Source: Candidatus Sphingomonas phytovorans (lineage in GTDB: Bacteria; Pseudomonadota; Alphaproteobacteria; Sphingomonadales; Sphingomonadaceae). Taken from it: a DNA stretch of 64,000 nt. Below the pieces are notes generated by a model that was not told the DNA's origin, did no database searches, and saw nothing but the letters and a program-made list of their open reading frames with translations. The position numbers and the translations under genes were made by a program. The DNA is taken from the NCBI GenBank assembly GCA_029202385.1, contig CP119314.1:312501-376500 (forward strand). Direction: 5' to 3'. This document shows positions 7,628 through 14,906 of this stretch, piece by piece (position 1 is the stretch's first letter; each line of letters begins with the position of its first letter).

Positions 7628-9421
7628 ATGACCGAACAATCCAAGGCACGGCCTGATTCCGTGCGCATCGTTCTGGCTTTTGCCGTGCGGCATTGGGCGC
7701 ACCAGAAAACCCGGATCGCCCTCCTGTCTTTCTTCGTATGTGCCGGCATCGGGCTTGAAGTGCTCGTGCCGCTGGTTGCCGGCCGACTCGTCGACGCGCT
7801 TGGTGCGGGTGACAGGTCCGGGGTGCCGATGATCTTCGCCGTGATGGTCGCGCTGGGTCTCGGCACGGTCGTGGCGCGCCATGTGTCGATCATGCTGATC
7901 GTGCCCTTTTCGCTGCGGATGATGAGCGACGTCGCCGAACAGGCGTTCCACCGGGTCCAGCGCTTCTCCACTGACTGGCACGCGAACAGTTTCTCCGGCT
8001 CGGTCGTCCGGAAGATCACGCGCGGCATGTGGGCGATCGACATGCTCAACGACGTGCTGTTCCTTCACCTCCTCGGCTCGCTCGTCATGCTGGCTGGTAC
8101 GATGCTTCTGCTCGGGGTGCACTGGCCGCTGGTGGGCCTCATCATGGGTATCGGTGCCTGCGCCTATGTGGCGCTGACCATCCTCCTCGCGACTCGCTGG
8201 GTCGCGCCGGCGTCGACCTTGTCCAACGCCTGGGACACGCGCATGGGCGGGCTGTTGTCCGACGCGATCGGCTGCAACATGGTGGTCAAGGCGTTCGGCG
8301 CGGAAGAGCGCGAGGAAACGCGCTTTGCCCGCCTTGTCGACAAATGGCGCCTGCGCACTCGCCGGACCTGGCTGCGCAGTACATGGTCCGGCACGATGCA
8401 GCTGACCGTGCTGTGGGTGCTGCGCACCGTCGTTGTCGGGGCCGCGTTGTGGCTCTGGTGGGGTGGCCATGCGACGCCGGGTGACATCACCTATGTACTG
8501 ACCAGCTATTTCGTCTTGCACGGGCACCTCGCTGATATCGGCTACCATGTTCATCACCTGCAGCGCTCCGTGAACGAGATGGAGGAGCTGGTGGAGATCC
8601 ACGGTCAGCCGCTCGGGATCGAGGATCGTGCCGATGCCGGCCCGATCGCGATCACGGCAGGAGAGGTGCGTTTCGACGCGGTCACGTTCCATTATGGCCA
8701 GCACGCGACGCCGCTCTACGACGACCTGTCGGTGACCATCTGCGGCGGTGAACGCGTCGGCCTGGTCGGTCATTCTGGCTCGGGAAAGACCAGCTTCATC
8801 AAGCTGATCCAGCGGCTCTACGACGTCAGTGGCGGCCGGGTGACGATCGACGGGCAGGACGTGTCCCACGCCACGCAGCAATCGCTGCGTGCGCAGATCG
8901 CGATCGTGCAGCAGGAACCGATCCTGTTCCACCGGAGCCTTGCCGACAACATCGCCTATGCCCGGCCCGGCGCATCGCAGGCCGAGATCGAACGGGCTGC
9001 CCGCCTGGCCAATGCGCATGACTTCATTGCGCGTCTCCCGCGCGGTTATGCCACACTGGTCGGTGAGCGCGGGGTGAAGCTGTCGGGCGGCGAACGCCAG
9101 CGGGTGGCGCTCGCACGCGCGTTCCTCGCCGACGCCCCGATTCTGATCCTCGACGAAGCGACATCGAGCCTTGATTCCGAATCCGAGGCGCTGATTCAGC
9201 AGGCGATGGACCGGCTCATGCAGGGCCGCACGGCCATCGTGATTGCGCACCGCCTGTCGACCGTTCGCACGCTCGATCGTATCCTGGTGTTCGATCAGGG
9301 CCGTATCGTCGAGGACGGGGACCATGCGACGTTGCTTGCCAATGTCGATGGCCAGTATCGTCGCTTGTTCGATCGCCAGTCAGGCGCGGTGCGCGACGAG
9401 CCGGAATTCATCGATGCGTGA
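7628..9421 (+). CDS. Fused ABC exporter (permease plus ATPase)
   Basis: This 597-residue half-transporter has an N-terminal six-helix membrane domain (about 20-315) and a C-terminal nucleotide-binding domain (about 345-590). It shows Walker A GHSGSGKT (381-388), the signature LSGGERQR starting at 485, Walker B with the catalytic Glu in ILILDEATS, and the switch His in IVIAHRLS. Such homodimeric exporters carry lipids, drugs or peptides out of the cytoplasm; lasso clusters encode one (the D protein) of this architecture for export and self-immunity. It lies on the same strand as the receptor-esterase-amidase genes but 431 bp after them, and 6.5 kb from the lasso candidate. A lasso role is therefore only a possibility; a general multidrug or lipid exporter is equally compatible. 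The Shine-Dalgarno before the ATG is weak. A strong terminator follows at 9468. Confidence 0.9.
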   Translation: MTEQSKARPDSVRIVLAFAVRHWAHQKTRIALLSFFVCAGIGLEVLVPLVAGRLVDALGAGDRSGVPMIFAVMVALGLGTVVARHVSIMLIVPFSLRMMSDVAEQAFHRVQRFSTDWHANSFSGSVVRKITRGMWAIDMLNDVLFLHLLGSLVMLAGTMLLLGVHWPLVGLIMGIGACAYVALTILLATRWVAPASTLSNAWDTRMGGLLSDAIGCNMVVKAFGAEEREETRFARLVDKWRLRTRRTWLRSTWSGTMQLTVLWVLRTVVVGAALWLWWGGHATPGDITYVLTSYFVLHGHLADIGYHVHHLQRSVNEMEELVEIHGQPLGIEDRADAGPIAITAGEVRFDAVTFHYGQHATPLYDDLSVTICGGERVGLVGHSGSGKTSFIKLIQRLYDVSGGRVTIDGQDVSHATQQSLRAQIAIVQQEPILFHRSLADNIAYARPGASQAEIERAARLANAHDFIARLPRGYATLVGERGVKLSGGERQRVALARAFLADAPILILDEATSSLDSESEALIQQAMDRLMQGRTAIVIAHRLSTVRTLDRILVFDQGRIVEDGDHATLLANVDGQYRRLFDRQSGAVRDEPEFIDA

Positions 9422-9467
9422 TTGGGGATGGAAGCATCTTGCTGCCTCCCTGCCCCTGACAAAGGGG

Positions 9468-9500
9468 CGGCCCGGCACGCTGGTGCCGGGCCGTAGTTTT
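9468..9500 (+). terminator. Rho-independent terminator after the ABC exporter gene
   Basis: CGGCCCGGCAC (9468-9478) pairs perfectly with GTGCCGGGCCG (9483-9493) around a GCTG loop and is followed by TAGTTTT. An 11-bp GC-rich stem with a T-run 47 bases after the ABC stop codon is a typical intrinsic terminator. Confidence 0.85.
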
Positions 9501-9536
9501 ACGTTCTGCTAGGGAGCATCAACGCTGATCCCTTTT

Positions 9537-9561
9537 AATTCCTATCGTATGAATAGGAAAT
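9537..9561. promoter_or_regulatory. 25-bp dyad motif, copy 1 (AATTCCTAT-N7-ATAGGAAAT)
   Basis: The arms AATTCCTAT (9537-9545) and ATAGGAAAT (9553-9561) form an inverted repeat with one mismatch and a 7-bp spacer. The same 9-7-9 layout recurs at 10034-10058 and 49852-49876, so it is probably the site of a dimeric regulator. At this copy no protein gene starts to the right, and about 75 bp later there is a strong hairpin, so it could drive a small RNA. Confidence 0.45.
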
Positions 9562-9636
9562 AGAGGTCTGCTTTGCCGTGCGATAGTCCGCCTTGGCCAT
9601 GCGACGAAATTCCGAAGGCTTGAACCTCAATGAAAA

Positions 9637-9666
9637 GGGCCGCGCGACCATCCGGTCGCGCGGCCC
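9637..9666 (-). terminator. Rho-independent terminator of the small lipoprotein gene, possibly bidirectional
   Basis: GGGCCGCGCGACC (9637-9649) and GGTCGCGCGGCCC (9654-9666) form a perfect 13-bp stem with a 4-nt loop. On the minus strand it is followed by TTTT (complement of 9633-9636), 40 bases after the stop of the 9706-9939 gene. On the plus strand it is followed by CGTTTT, so it may also stop rightward transcripts. Confidence 0.8.
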
Positions 9667-9705
9667 CGTTTTCCGACGCTGCTTGGGTAACGTCGAAAGT
9701 CAGGC

Positions 9706-9939
9706 TTACTTGGCCGTGACGTTCCCGGCGCTGTCCAGGGCGGTTGCGTTGTCCACCACGGTCGCGTTGTCGGTCACGTTCAGCGCGGCTGGGTCGGCCG
9801 CGTTGACGTCCAGCGTGTCTTCGCTGTTCAGGGTGATCTCGCTCACGTTCGCGGTGTTGTCGACAGGTGCCGACTTGTCGCAGGCAGCGAGGCCGAGCGT
9901 GGCGACGGCGACGAGCGGAAGGATAACGAACTTCTTCAT
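9706..9939 (-). CDS. Small putative lipoprotein (77 aa)
   Basis: The N-terminus MKKFVILPLVAVATLGLAAC has a lysine-rich n-region, a hydrophobic core and a lipobox LAAC with Cys20, so it should be lipidated and membrane-anchored. The mature part is short, acidic and rich in Asn, Thr, Asp and Ala with repeated DNT, DNA and NVT units; I recognise no domain. GGAGAAAC lies about six bases before the ATG. It is a single-gene unit with its own terminator at 9637-9666. A 25-bp dyad (10034-10058) lies about 95 bp upstream, so it may belong to the same regulon as the organosulfur genes at 42.7-52 kb. Its function is unknown. Confidence 0.8.
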   Translation of the reverse strand: MKKFVILPLVAVATLGLAACDKSAPVDNTANVSEITLNSEDTLDVNAADPAALNVTDNATVVDNATALDSAGNVTAK

Positions 9940-10033
9940 GGACGGTTTCTCCGTGGTTGCTCAGGGCGTGGCGAGGAGGCGTCTATTCGCCGCCGCGTTC
10001 CACCCTGTTTCGTGTCCGCAGCCTCCATGGATC

Positions 10034-10058
10034 AATTCCCACGCGTTTAATAGGAAAA
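10034..10058. promoter_or_regulatory. 25-bp dyad motif, copy 2 (AATTCCCAC-N7-ATAGGAAAA)
   Basis: The arms AATTCCCAC (10034-10042) and ATAGGAAAA (10050-10058) keep the 9-7-9 layout of the copies at 9537 and 49852. It lies about 95 bp upstream of the lipoprotein gene start at 9939, in its likely promoter region. Confidence 0.45.
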
Positions 10059-10145
10059 AATGCGATGGCCCGGTACTGAAACCCGCCATATGGATGCTGG
10101 CGGGGTCTCGATGATGCGGATCATTCCCTTTCCCGGGCGGGATTG

Positions 10146-11072
10146 CTAGCCGAACGCCCAGCGCAGCGTTCGGGCGATGCCGAAAGTCCCCGCACGCACC
10201 AGCGGCCGTGTCAGGCGTGGCGCGGGAAGGCCGTGCATCCGCCGCGCCCAGCCGGGCAACAGGTCGACCGCCGCCTGGAAGGTGATCGCCTGTACCGGGG
10301 TGGCGGTCAGGTTCCGCGGTTGCTGCCTCAGGACAAGCGCGGCGACTTCCCGTGTTCTTGCGTCGACGGCCAGTTCGGGGCGCATCGTCGCGATCAGCGC
10401 CTCCGCCTCGGCGCGGCTGCGCGGCACCGGATTGGCACCCAGTGCTTCGGGAATCCGGGCGAAGTCGGCGAAATATCGATCCTGGTCCGCGGGCGTCATG
10501 CCAGGTTCGCCATAGCGGATCCAGGCATCGAGAAAGCTCATGGCTTCCGTCACATGCACCCAGGCGAGCAGTCGCGGGTCGCTCGCGCGATAGGGCGTAC
10601 CGTCAGGCAGCGTGCCATCGATCCGGTCATGGATATCGTGCACGCGGGCGATGACCTTTTCCGCCTCGCCTCGTGCGCCAAAGGTAGTCGTCGCGATGAA
10701 CCGGGCCGTCCGCCGCAGCCGCCCGAGCATGTCGGTGCGGAAGTTCGAATGATCCCACACACCCGCCAGTACTGCCGGGTGCAGCATCTGCAGCAGCAGC
10801 GCGGTCACGCCGCCCACCATCATGGTGGTGACGTCGCCATGGACGCGCCATATGACCGATCCCGGTTCGAACAGCGCATCGTCGCTGCGCATCACCGGGC
10901 GCTCGCCCTTCGCCGTATCGTTGAACACGGCGCGCACCTGCCGGGCGATCCCGCGCCGCACGCCTTTCGCAAGCGAGTCGCCGATCAACGCGGGGATCGG
11001 AACAGGCCTGGATGGCATTCCTGTCGTCCAGTTTTCATCGCCGGCATCGCTAGACGAGGAATCCGGGGCCAT
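10146..11072 (-). CDS. Oxygenase MpaB family protein (DUF2236)
   Basis: The 308-residue protein fits the DUF2236 / MpaB-type oxygenase family: GSVIWRVHGDVTTMMVGGVTALLLQMLHPAVLAGVWDHSNF (about residues 71-112) with its conserved His, Pro and Asp, the stretch ARFIATTTFGA, and a histidine in LAWVHVTEA. Family members include haem-containing rubber oxygenase (Lcp) and the fungal MpaB oxygenase. Most bacterial ones are uncharacterised; a haem-dependent oxidation is inferred. No signal peptide is seen. The gene is single, with a gap on both sides. The ATG at 11072 gives a Ser/Asp-rich N-terminus that could be untranslated, and an internal start is possible. Confidence 0.8.
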   Translation of the reverse strand: MAPDSSSSDAGDENWTTGMPSRPVPIPALIGDSLAKGVRRGIARQVRAVFNDTAKGERPVMRSDDALFEPGSVIWRVHGDVTTMMVGGVTALLLQMLHPAVLAGVWDHSNFRTDMLGRLRRTARFIATTTFGARGEAEKVIARVHDIHDRIDGTLPDGTPYRASDPRLLAWVHVTEAMSFLDAWIRYGEPGMTPADQDRYFADFARIPEALGANPVPRSRAEAEALIATMRPELAVDARTREVAALVLRQQPRNLTATPVQAITFQAAVDLLPGWARRMHGLPAPRLTRPLVRAGTFGIARTLRWAFG

Positions 11073-11281
11073 CGCGTCACCTGCGGCAGCAGGATCGGCA
11101 TCAGCGACAGCGGGGTCAGGCTTTCGAAGAAGCTCACCGCGTGATCTTACGCTTGCGGGATGCCATCGTCCAACCTTGCGACGCGATCCCTGTGGCTCGC
11201 GCGATTCTGTCCCGGTATCGGACTCGCGTTAACCGAATTCGGTGCTGGTTCGAATCGTAAACGCGGCGTTAACTGTTGCCC

Positions 11282-11455
11282 ATGGCACAGCATCTCGCCC
11301 TTCCGGCTCCCGTCGCCCGTCATCCGTTCCGCCAGCAGCTTGCCCAGGCACAGCCCCGGAAGCCGGCGCGGCCGCACAATGACGATCAGGATCTGAGGCT
11401 TTTCGCCCTGAGCTTCACTGCCTTCTTCATCTGCATCTACACCTTCATTTTCTGA
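11282..11455 (+). CDS. Small single-span membrane protein (57 aa)
   Basis: ATG at 11282 opens a 57-codon ORF ending in TGA at 11453. The N-terminal half is basic and proline-rich, with a short acidic stretch (NDDQDL), and the last 20 residues (LRLFALSFTAFFICIYTFIF) form one transmembrane helix at the very C-terminus, as in tail-anchored proteins. I see no known domain. The coding potential rests on this orderly charged-then-hydrophobic layout and on its placement in a clean gap between two minus-strand genes. The Shine-Dalgarno is weak. Confidence 0.5.
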   Translation: MAQHLALPAPVARHPFRQQLAQAQPRKPARPHNDDQDLRLFALSFTAFFICIYTFIF

Positions 11456-11487
11456 AGGCGCGGCGCCGCTGCTTCAATCGCGCCGCC

Positions 11488-12777
11488 TCAATCGCAGGCG
11501 AGATGCAGCTTCTGCGCCAGCCACGCCGAGATCAGGCACATGCCGGCGACCACGAACAGCATGTTGTCGGGCGTTACGCCGAGCGCCGAGGCGCCCAGCA
11601 CCAATAAGGTGCCGACCACCATCGCGCCAGAATTGACGACATTGTTCGCCGCGACGGTGCGCGCCGTCTGGTCCTTGGTCACGGTCGTCGTGAGGAAGGT
11701 ATAGAGAGGCACCACGAACATGCCGCCGGTGATCGCGATTCCCATCAGCACCAGCACGAGCGGGATCGCGCGCGGAATCTGGAAGAACCCGACCCAGTCG
11801 TACAGCGTGCCCGCCGGTGCCGCCGGCCAGGCGCGGATCATCAGTGAGAAGATGACGACCATGCCGCCCATCGCGATCACCGAGGCCGGCGCGTATTTCG
11901 CTGATACCCGCCCTTTCAGCAGGGTGTTGATGACGATCGATCCGATCGCGATCCCGATGGAGAACAACGCGATCACGATGCTGGAAACGCGCGGATCGGC
12001 GGTGAGGACGTTCTTCACCAGCGGTGGGAAGGTGACGATCAGCACCGCGCCGATCGTCCAGAAGAAGCTGATCGCGCAGATCGCGAGGAACAGCCGGGGG
12101 ATGTGCATCGTCGCATTGATCAATCGCCACGACGCGGTGAACGGGTTGTAGTTGATCGACAGCACCGCGCCTTCACGCGGGGCCGCCGGTACCATCCTCG
12201 CGGTGAGCCAGCCGATCAGGGCGACGCAGATGCCCATGATCGCCGCTCCCTCGACCGACAGCACGCCGGCGAAAATCGTACCGAGCAGGATGGCGAGATA
12301 GGTCGCCGCCTCGACCAGGCCGGTACCGCCGAGCACTTCGTCCGTCTTCAGATGCTGCGGCAGGATCGCGTATTTGATCGGACCGAAAAAGGTCGAGTGC
12401 GCGCCGAGGCAGAGTACCGCGCTCAGCATCAGGCCAAGCCCCAGGGTCCAGAATCCGGCTTTCGCCACCATCAATCCGGCGGCGCCGAGCAGCATGATCG
12501 CGATCTCCGCAGTCTTTACGATCCTGATGATCTTCGCCTTGTCGGTCGTGTCGGCAAGTTGCCCCGACAGGGCGGACAGCAGGAAGAAGGGAAGAATCGC
12601 CAGCCCGGTGGCGAGCGCGTTGAAGCTCTGTTCGATCTTGGGGTCGTTGAAGACCTGATAGGTCGCGAACAACACCATTGAGGTCTTGAAGAGATTGTCG
12701 TTGAAGGCACCGAGGAACTGGGTGACGAAAAGCGGCATGAACCGGCGCTCTTTCAGCAAGCCGAGCGCGTTGAGCAT
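11488..12777 (-). CDS. MFS transporter, LplT-like (lysophospholipid carrier type)
   Basis: From ATG 12777 the protein has 429 residues with about 12 hydrophobic helices. The N-terminus (MLNALGLLKERRFMPLFVTQ, then FLGAFNDNLFKTS) and the early loop SGQLADTTDKAK match the LplT / Aas-associated major facilitator group, which flips lysophospholipids to the inner leaflet for re-acylation. The open frame continues upstream to 12972, but that extension overlaps the pgsA start, has no family similarity and has a basic, proline-rich composition, so the start next to the first helix is preferred. It is divergent from pgsA, another phospholipid gene, which fits a membrane-lipid role. The exact substrate is unproven. 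Confidence 0.85.
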   Translation of the reverse strand: MLNALGLLKERRFMPLFVTQFLGAFNDNLFKTSMVLFATYQVFNDPKIEQSFNALATGLAILPFFLLSALSGQLADTTDKAKIIRIVKTAEIAIMLLGAAGLMVAKAGFWTLGLGLMLSAVLCLGAHSTFFGPIKYAILPQHLKTDEVLGGTGLVEAATYLAILLGTIFAGVLSVEGAAIMGICVALIGWLTARMVPAAPREGAVLSINYNPFTASWRLINATMHIPRLFLAICAISFFWTIGAVLIVTFPPLVKNVLTADPRVSSIVIALFSIGIAIGSIVINTLLKGRVSAKYAPASVIAMGGMVVIFSLMIRAWPAAPAGTLYDWVGFFQIPRAIPLVLVLMGIAITGGMFVVPLYTFLTTTVTKDQTARTVAANNVVNSGAMVVGTLLVLGASALGVTPDNMLFVVAGMCLISAWLAQKLHLACD

Positions 12778-12946
12778 GATGGGAAACGGCCTCACATGTG
12801 GCGAAACAAGGGCACCGCATAGCCGACCCGGCGACGGCGCAGCAACCGAATAGTCGGTGACCGGCGTCCCGTCGGCTGACACGGGCGTGTCTCCGGCCAG
12901 ACTCCGGCATTGCGGGGGAGGGCGCCGGACCCTAGGATTGATGGCG

Positions 12947-13498
12947 ATGCTGACCCTGCCCAATATCCTCACCCTGTCGCGGATTCTCGCGGTGCCGCTG
13001 CTTGTCGGCTTCCTGTGGTGGCCGGCCTGGCCGGCGGGATATGCGATCGCCTTCGCGCTCTATTGCCTGATGGGGATCACCGATTATTTCGACGGCTATC
13101 TGGCCCGGTCCAAGGGGACCGTGTCGAAGCTCGGCATCTTCCTCGATCCGATCGCCGACAAGATCATGGTCGCCTCCGTGGTGCTGATGCTGGTGGCGAC
13201 GCGCGATATCGCCGGCTGGTCGCTGATCGCCGGCATCATCATCCTCTTGCGCGAGATCGCGGTTTCGGGCCTGCGCGAGTTCCTGGCCCAGCTCCAGGTG
13301 TCGGTCCCGGTGTCGAAGCTCGCCAAATGGAAGACGACGCTGCAGCTCGTCTCCCTCGGCGGGCTGATCCTTGCCGGCGCCGTGCCCGGCTGGCCCTGGC
13401 TCCAGACCGTCAGTCTCGCGGCATTATGGGGCGCGGCGGGGCTGACGTTGATCACCGGCTGGGACTATCTGCGGGTCGGCCTCAAGCACATGGATTGA
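12947..13498 (+). CDS. pgsA: CDP-diacylglycerol-glycerol-3-phosphate 3-phosphatidyltransferase
   Basis: The enzyme makes phosphatidylglycerol phosphate from CDP-diacylglycerol and glycerol 3-phosphate in the inner membrane, the committed step to phosphatidylglycerol and cardiolipin. From ATG 12947 it has 183 residues. It begins MLTLPNILTLSRILAVPLL, typical of PgsA, and carries the CDP-alcohol phosphotransferase signature D-G-x2-A-R-x8-G-x3-D-x3-D in DYFDGYLARSKG and GIFLDPIADK. About six membrane segments follow. ATG 12941 is an alternative start two codons earlier; an AGGA sequence is better spaced for 12947. moaD follows after only eight bases, so the genes are probably co-transcribed, as often seen in alphaproteobacteria. 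Confidence 0.95.
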   Translation: MLTLPNILTLSRILAVPLLVGFLWWPAWPAGYAIAFALYCLMGITDYFDGYLARSKGTVSKLGIFLDPIADKIMVASVVLMLVATRDIAGWSLIAGIIILLREIAVSGLREFLAQLQVSVPVSKLAKWKTTLQLVSLGGLILAGAVPGWPWLQTVSLAALWGAAGLTLITGWDYLRVGLKHMD

Positions 13499-13506
13499 GG
13501 GCCGTC

Positions 13507-13764
13507 ATGGCGATCGATCTGCTCTATTTTTCCTGGGTGCGCGAGGCAATCGGCACGAGCGCCGAAACACTTGATCCGCCCGAAGGACTGGCGCGTGTCT
13601 CCGACCTGGTCGACTGGCTCGCGACACGAAGCGACGGTCACGCCCGGGCGCTGGCCGATCGTGGCAGGTTGCGCGCCGCGGTCGACCAGATATTCGTCGG
13701 TCTCGACGCCCCGCTCGGGCACCCGCGCGAGGTGGCGATCTTCCCGCCGGTGACGGGCGGATGA
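13507..13764 (+). CDS. moaD: Molybdopterin synthase small subunit
   Basis: The 85-residue ubiquitin-like sulfur carrier ends in VTGG, the Gly-Gly tail that is adenylated and then thiocarboxylated to donate sulfur to precursor Z in molybdopterin synthesis. The N-terminal MAIDLLYFSWVREAIG matches MoaD, which typically begins with a strand followed by a R-E-x-x-G element. It lies eight bases after pgsA, and its stop overlaps the moaE start (ATGA), so MoaD and MoaE are translationally coupled, which suits their heterotetramer. Confidence 0.93.
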   Translation: MAIDLLYFSWVREAIGTSAETLDPPEGLARVSDLVDWLATRSDGHARALADRGRLRAAVDQIFVGLDAPLGHPREVAIFPPVTGG

Positions 13765-14204
13765 TTCATATCGCCGTCCAGCAGGAGCCGATCGACCAGG
13801 CAGCGGCGTTCGCCGCGATCATGGCGGCGGGCGTTGGCGGGATCGCGACCTTTGTCGGCGTGGTGCGCGGCGACGATGGCGTCACGACACTTGAGCTCGA
13901 ACATTATCCGGGCGCGACCGAGGCGGCGCTACGGGGACTGGCGGAGGAAGCCGCGGCGCGCTGGGGCCTGTCGGCGGTGAGCGTGGTGCATCGGGTGGGG
14001 CTGATGCAGCCGGGCGATCTGGTCGTCTTCGTCGGTACCGCTGCAACGCACCGGGCGGCGACGCTTGATTCCTGCGCTTTCCTGATCGACCGGTTGAAGA
14101 CGCAGGCGCCGTTCTGGAAGCGCGAGACGCGCGGCGGTGAGGCACGCTGGGTCGAACCGCGCGGCAGCGACGCAGACGCCGCCGCGCGGTGGGACGAAAC
14201 CTAG
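13761..14204 (+). CDS. moaE: Molybdopterin synthase catalytic subunit
   Basis: The 147-residue protein binds the MoaD C-terminal tail and inserts the dithiolene sulfurs into precursor Z. MoaE features are visible: GGIATFVGVVRG near 26-37, the strand LELEHYPG with a central Glu-His-Tyr, VHRVGLMQPGDLVVFV and the catalytic Lys region LKTQAPFWKRE. It overlaps moaD by 4 bp and is convergent with the fasciclin gene, whose stop overlaps its 3' end by 4 bp. Confidence 0.95.
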   Translation: MIHIAVQQEPIDQAAAFAAIMAAGVGGIATFVGVVRGDDGVTTLELEHYPGATEAALRGLAEEAAARWGLSAVSVVHRVGLMQPGDLVVFVGTAATHRAATLDSCAFLIDRLKTQAPFWKRETRGGEARWVEPRGSDADAAARWDET

Positions 14205-14806
14205 CCCAGTTTCGGCAGGAGCACACCGTTGACGACGTGCACGACGCCGTTCGACTGGCGGACGTCGGGCACTTCGACATAGCTCTTGTTGCCGTTGGCG
14301 TCGGTCAGCTGGATCGCACCGTTGAGGTCGGTCACCGTCAGCGTCGCGCCTTCGACGGTGGTCAGCGTCGTGGTGCCGCCGCCGGCGGTCATCTTCTGCT
14401 TGAGCTGCTCGAGCGTGATGATGCCCGGCACCACATGATAGGTCAGCACCTTGACCAGGGTCGCCTTGTTCTCGGGCTTCATCAGCGTATCGACCGTGCC
14501 GGCAGCCAGCCGGCCGAATGCATCGTTGGTCGGTGCGAACACGGTGAAGGGGCCGGGGCCGGAAAGCGTCGCGTCAAGGCCGGCTGCCTTCACCGCCTTC
14601 ACCAGCGTCGTCAGGTTCGGCGCCGCTGCTGCGTTCTCGGTGATCGGCTTGGCCGCGTCCATCGCCGCGCCGCCCACTGCGGGATTGGGTGTGGCGGCGG
14701 CAGCGGGGGCAGTGCTCTCCTGCGGGGCACGAGCCTCGGCGGCGGAAACGGCGACCATCAGCAGGCCGGACATCGCCACAACCGGAAGCTTGGTGGAAAA
14801 TCTCAT
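14201..14806 (-). CDS. Secreted fasciclin-domain protein
   Basis: The 201-residue protein has a signal peptide (about 1-26, ending AEARA), an Ala/Pro-rich linker and one fasciclin (FAS1) domain (about 62-200). FAS1 motifs are clear: FTVFAPTNDAFGRL, LTYHVVPG and the C-terminal VHVVNGVLLP. FAS1 proteins act in adhesion or in binding cell-surface or matrix components, probably here in the periplasm or outside. It is a single gene in the opposite direction to moaE, with the oxyR gene 100 bp upstream. Confidence 0.92.
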   Translation of the reverse strand: MRFSTKLPVVAMSGLLMVAVSAAEARAPQESTAPAAAATPNPAVGGAAMDAAKPITENAAAAPNLTTLVKAVKAAGLDATLSGPGPFTVFAPTNDAFGRLAAGTVDTLMKPENKATLVKVLTYHVVPGIITLEQLKQKMTAGGGTTTLTTVEGATLTVTDLNGAIQLTDANGNKSYVEVPDVRQSNGVVHVVNGVLLPKLG

Positions 14807-14906
14807 CAGTCTCTCCAGTTATATCGAATGCGCGCTCAAGGAACGATCCAGGAGAATGCGCACGACAAGATACGGTCCGGCGGCCGAATGGTTTCAGAGC
14901 CGCAGG

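Noticed and set aside
7535..9325. 596-codon minus-strand ORF opposite the ABC transporter
   Set aside because: It mirrors the plus-strand exporter gene, which has full Walker and signature motifs; the minus frame is rich in His, Arg and Asp typical of antisense frames in high-GC DNA.
9593..10114. 173-codon plus-strand ORF over the small lipoprotein gene
   Set aside because: It runs through the hairpin at 9637-9666 and antisense to a gene with a lipobox and ribosome site; it has no domain of its own.
12857..12946. N-terminal extension of pgsA and, on the other strand, of the MFS gene (to 12972)
   Set aside because: The extensions overlap each other on opposite strands, have no family similarity and lack ribosome sites; the inner starts match the conserved N-termini.
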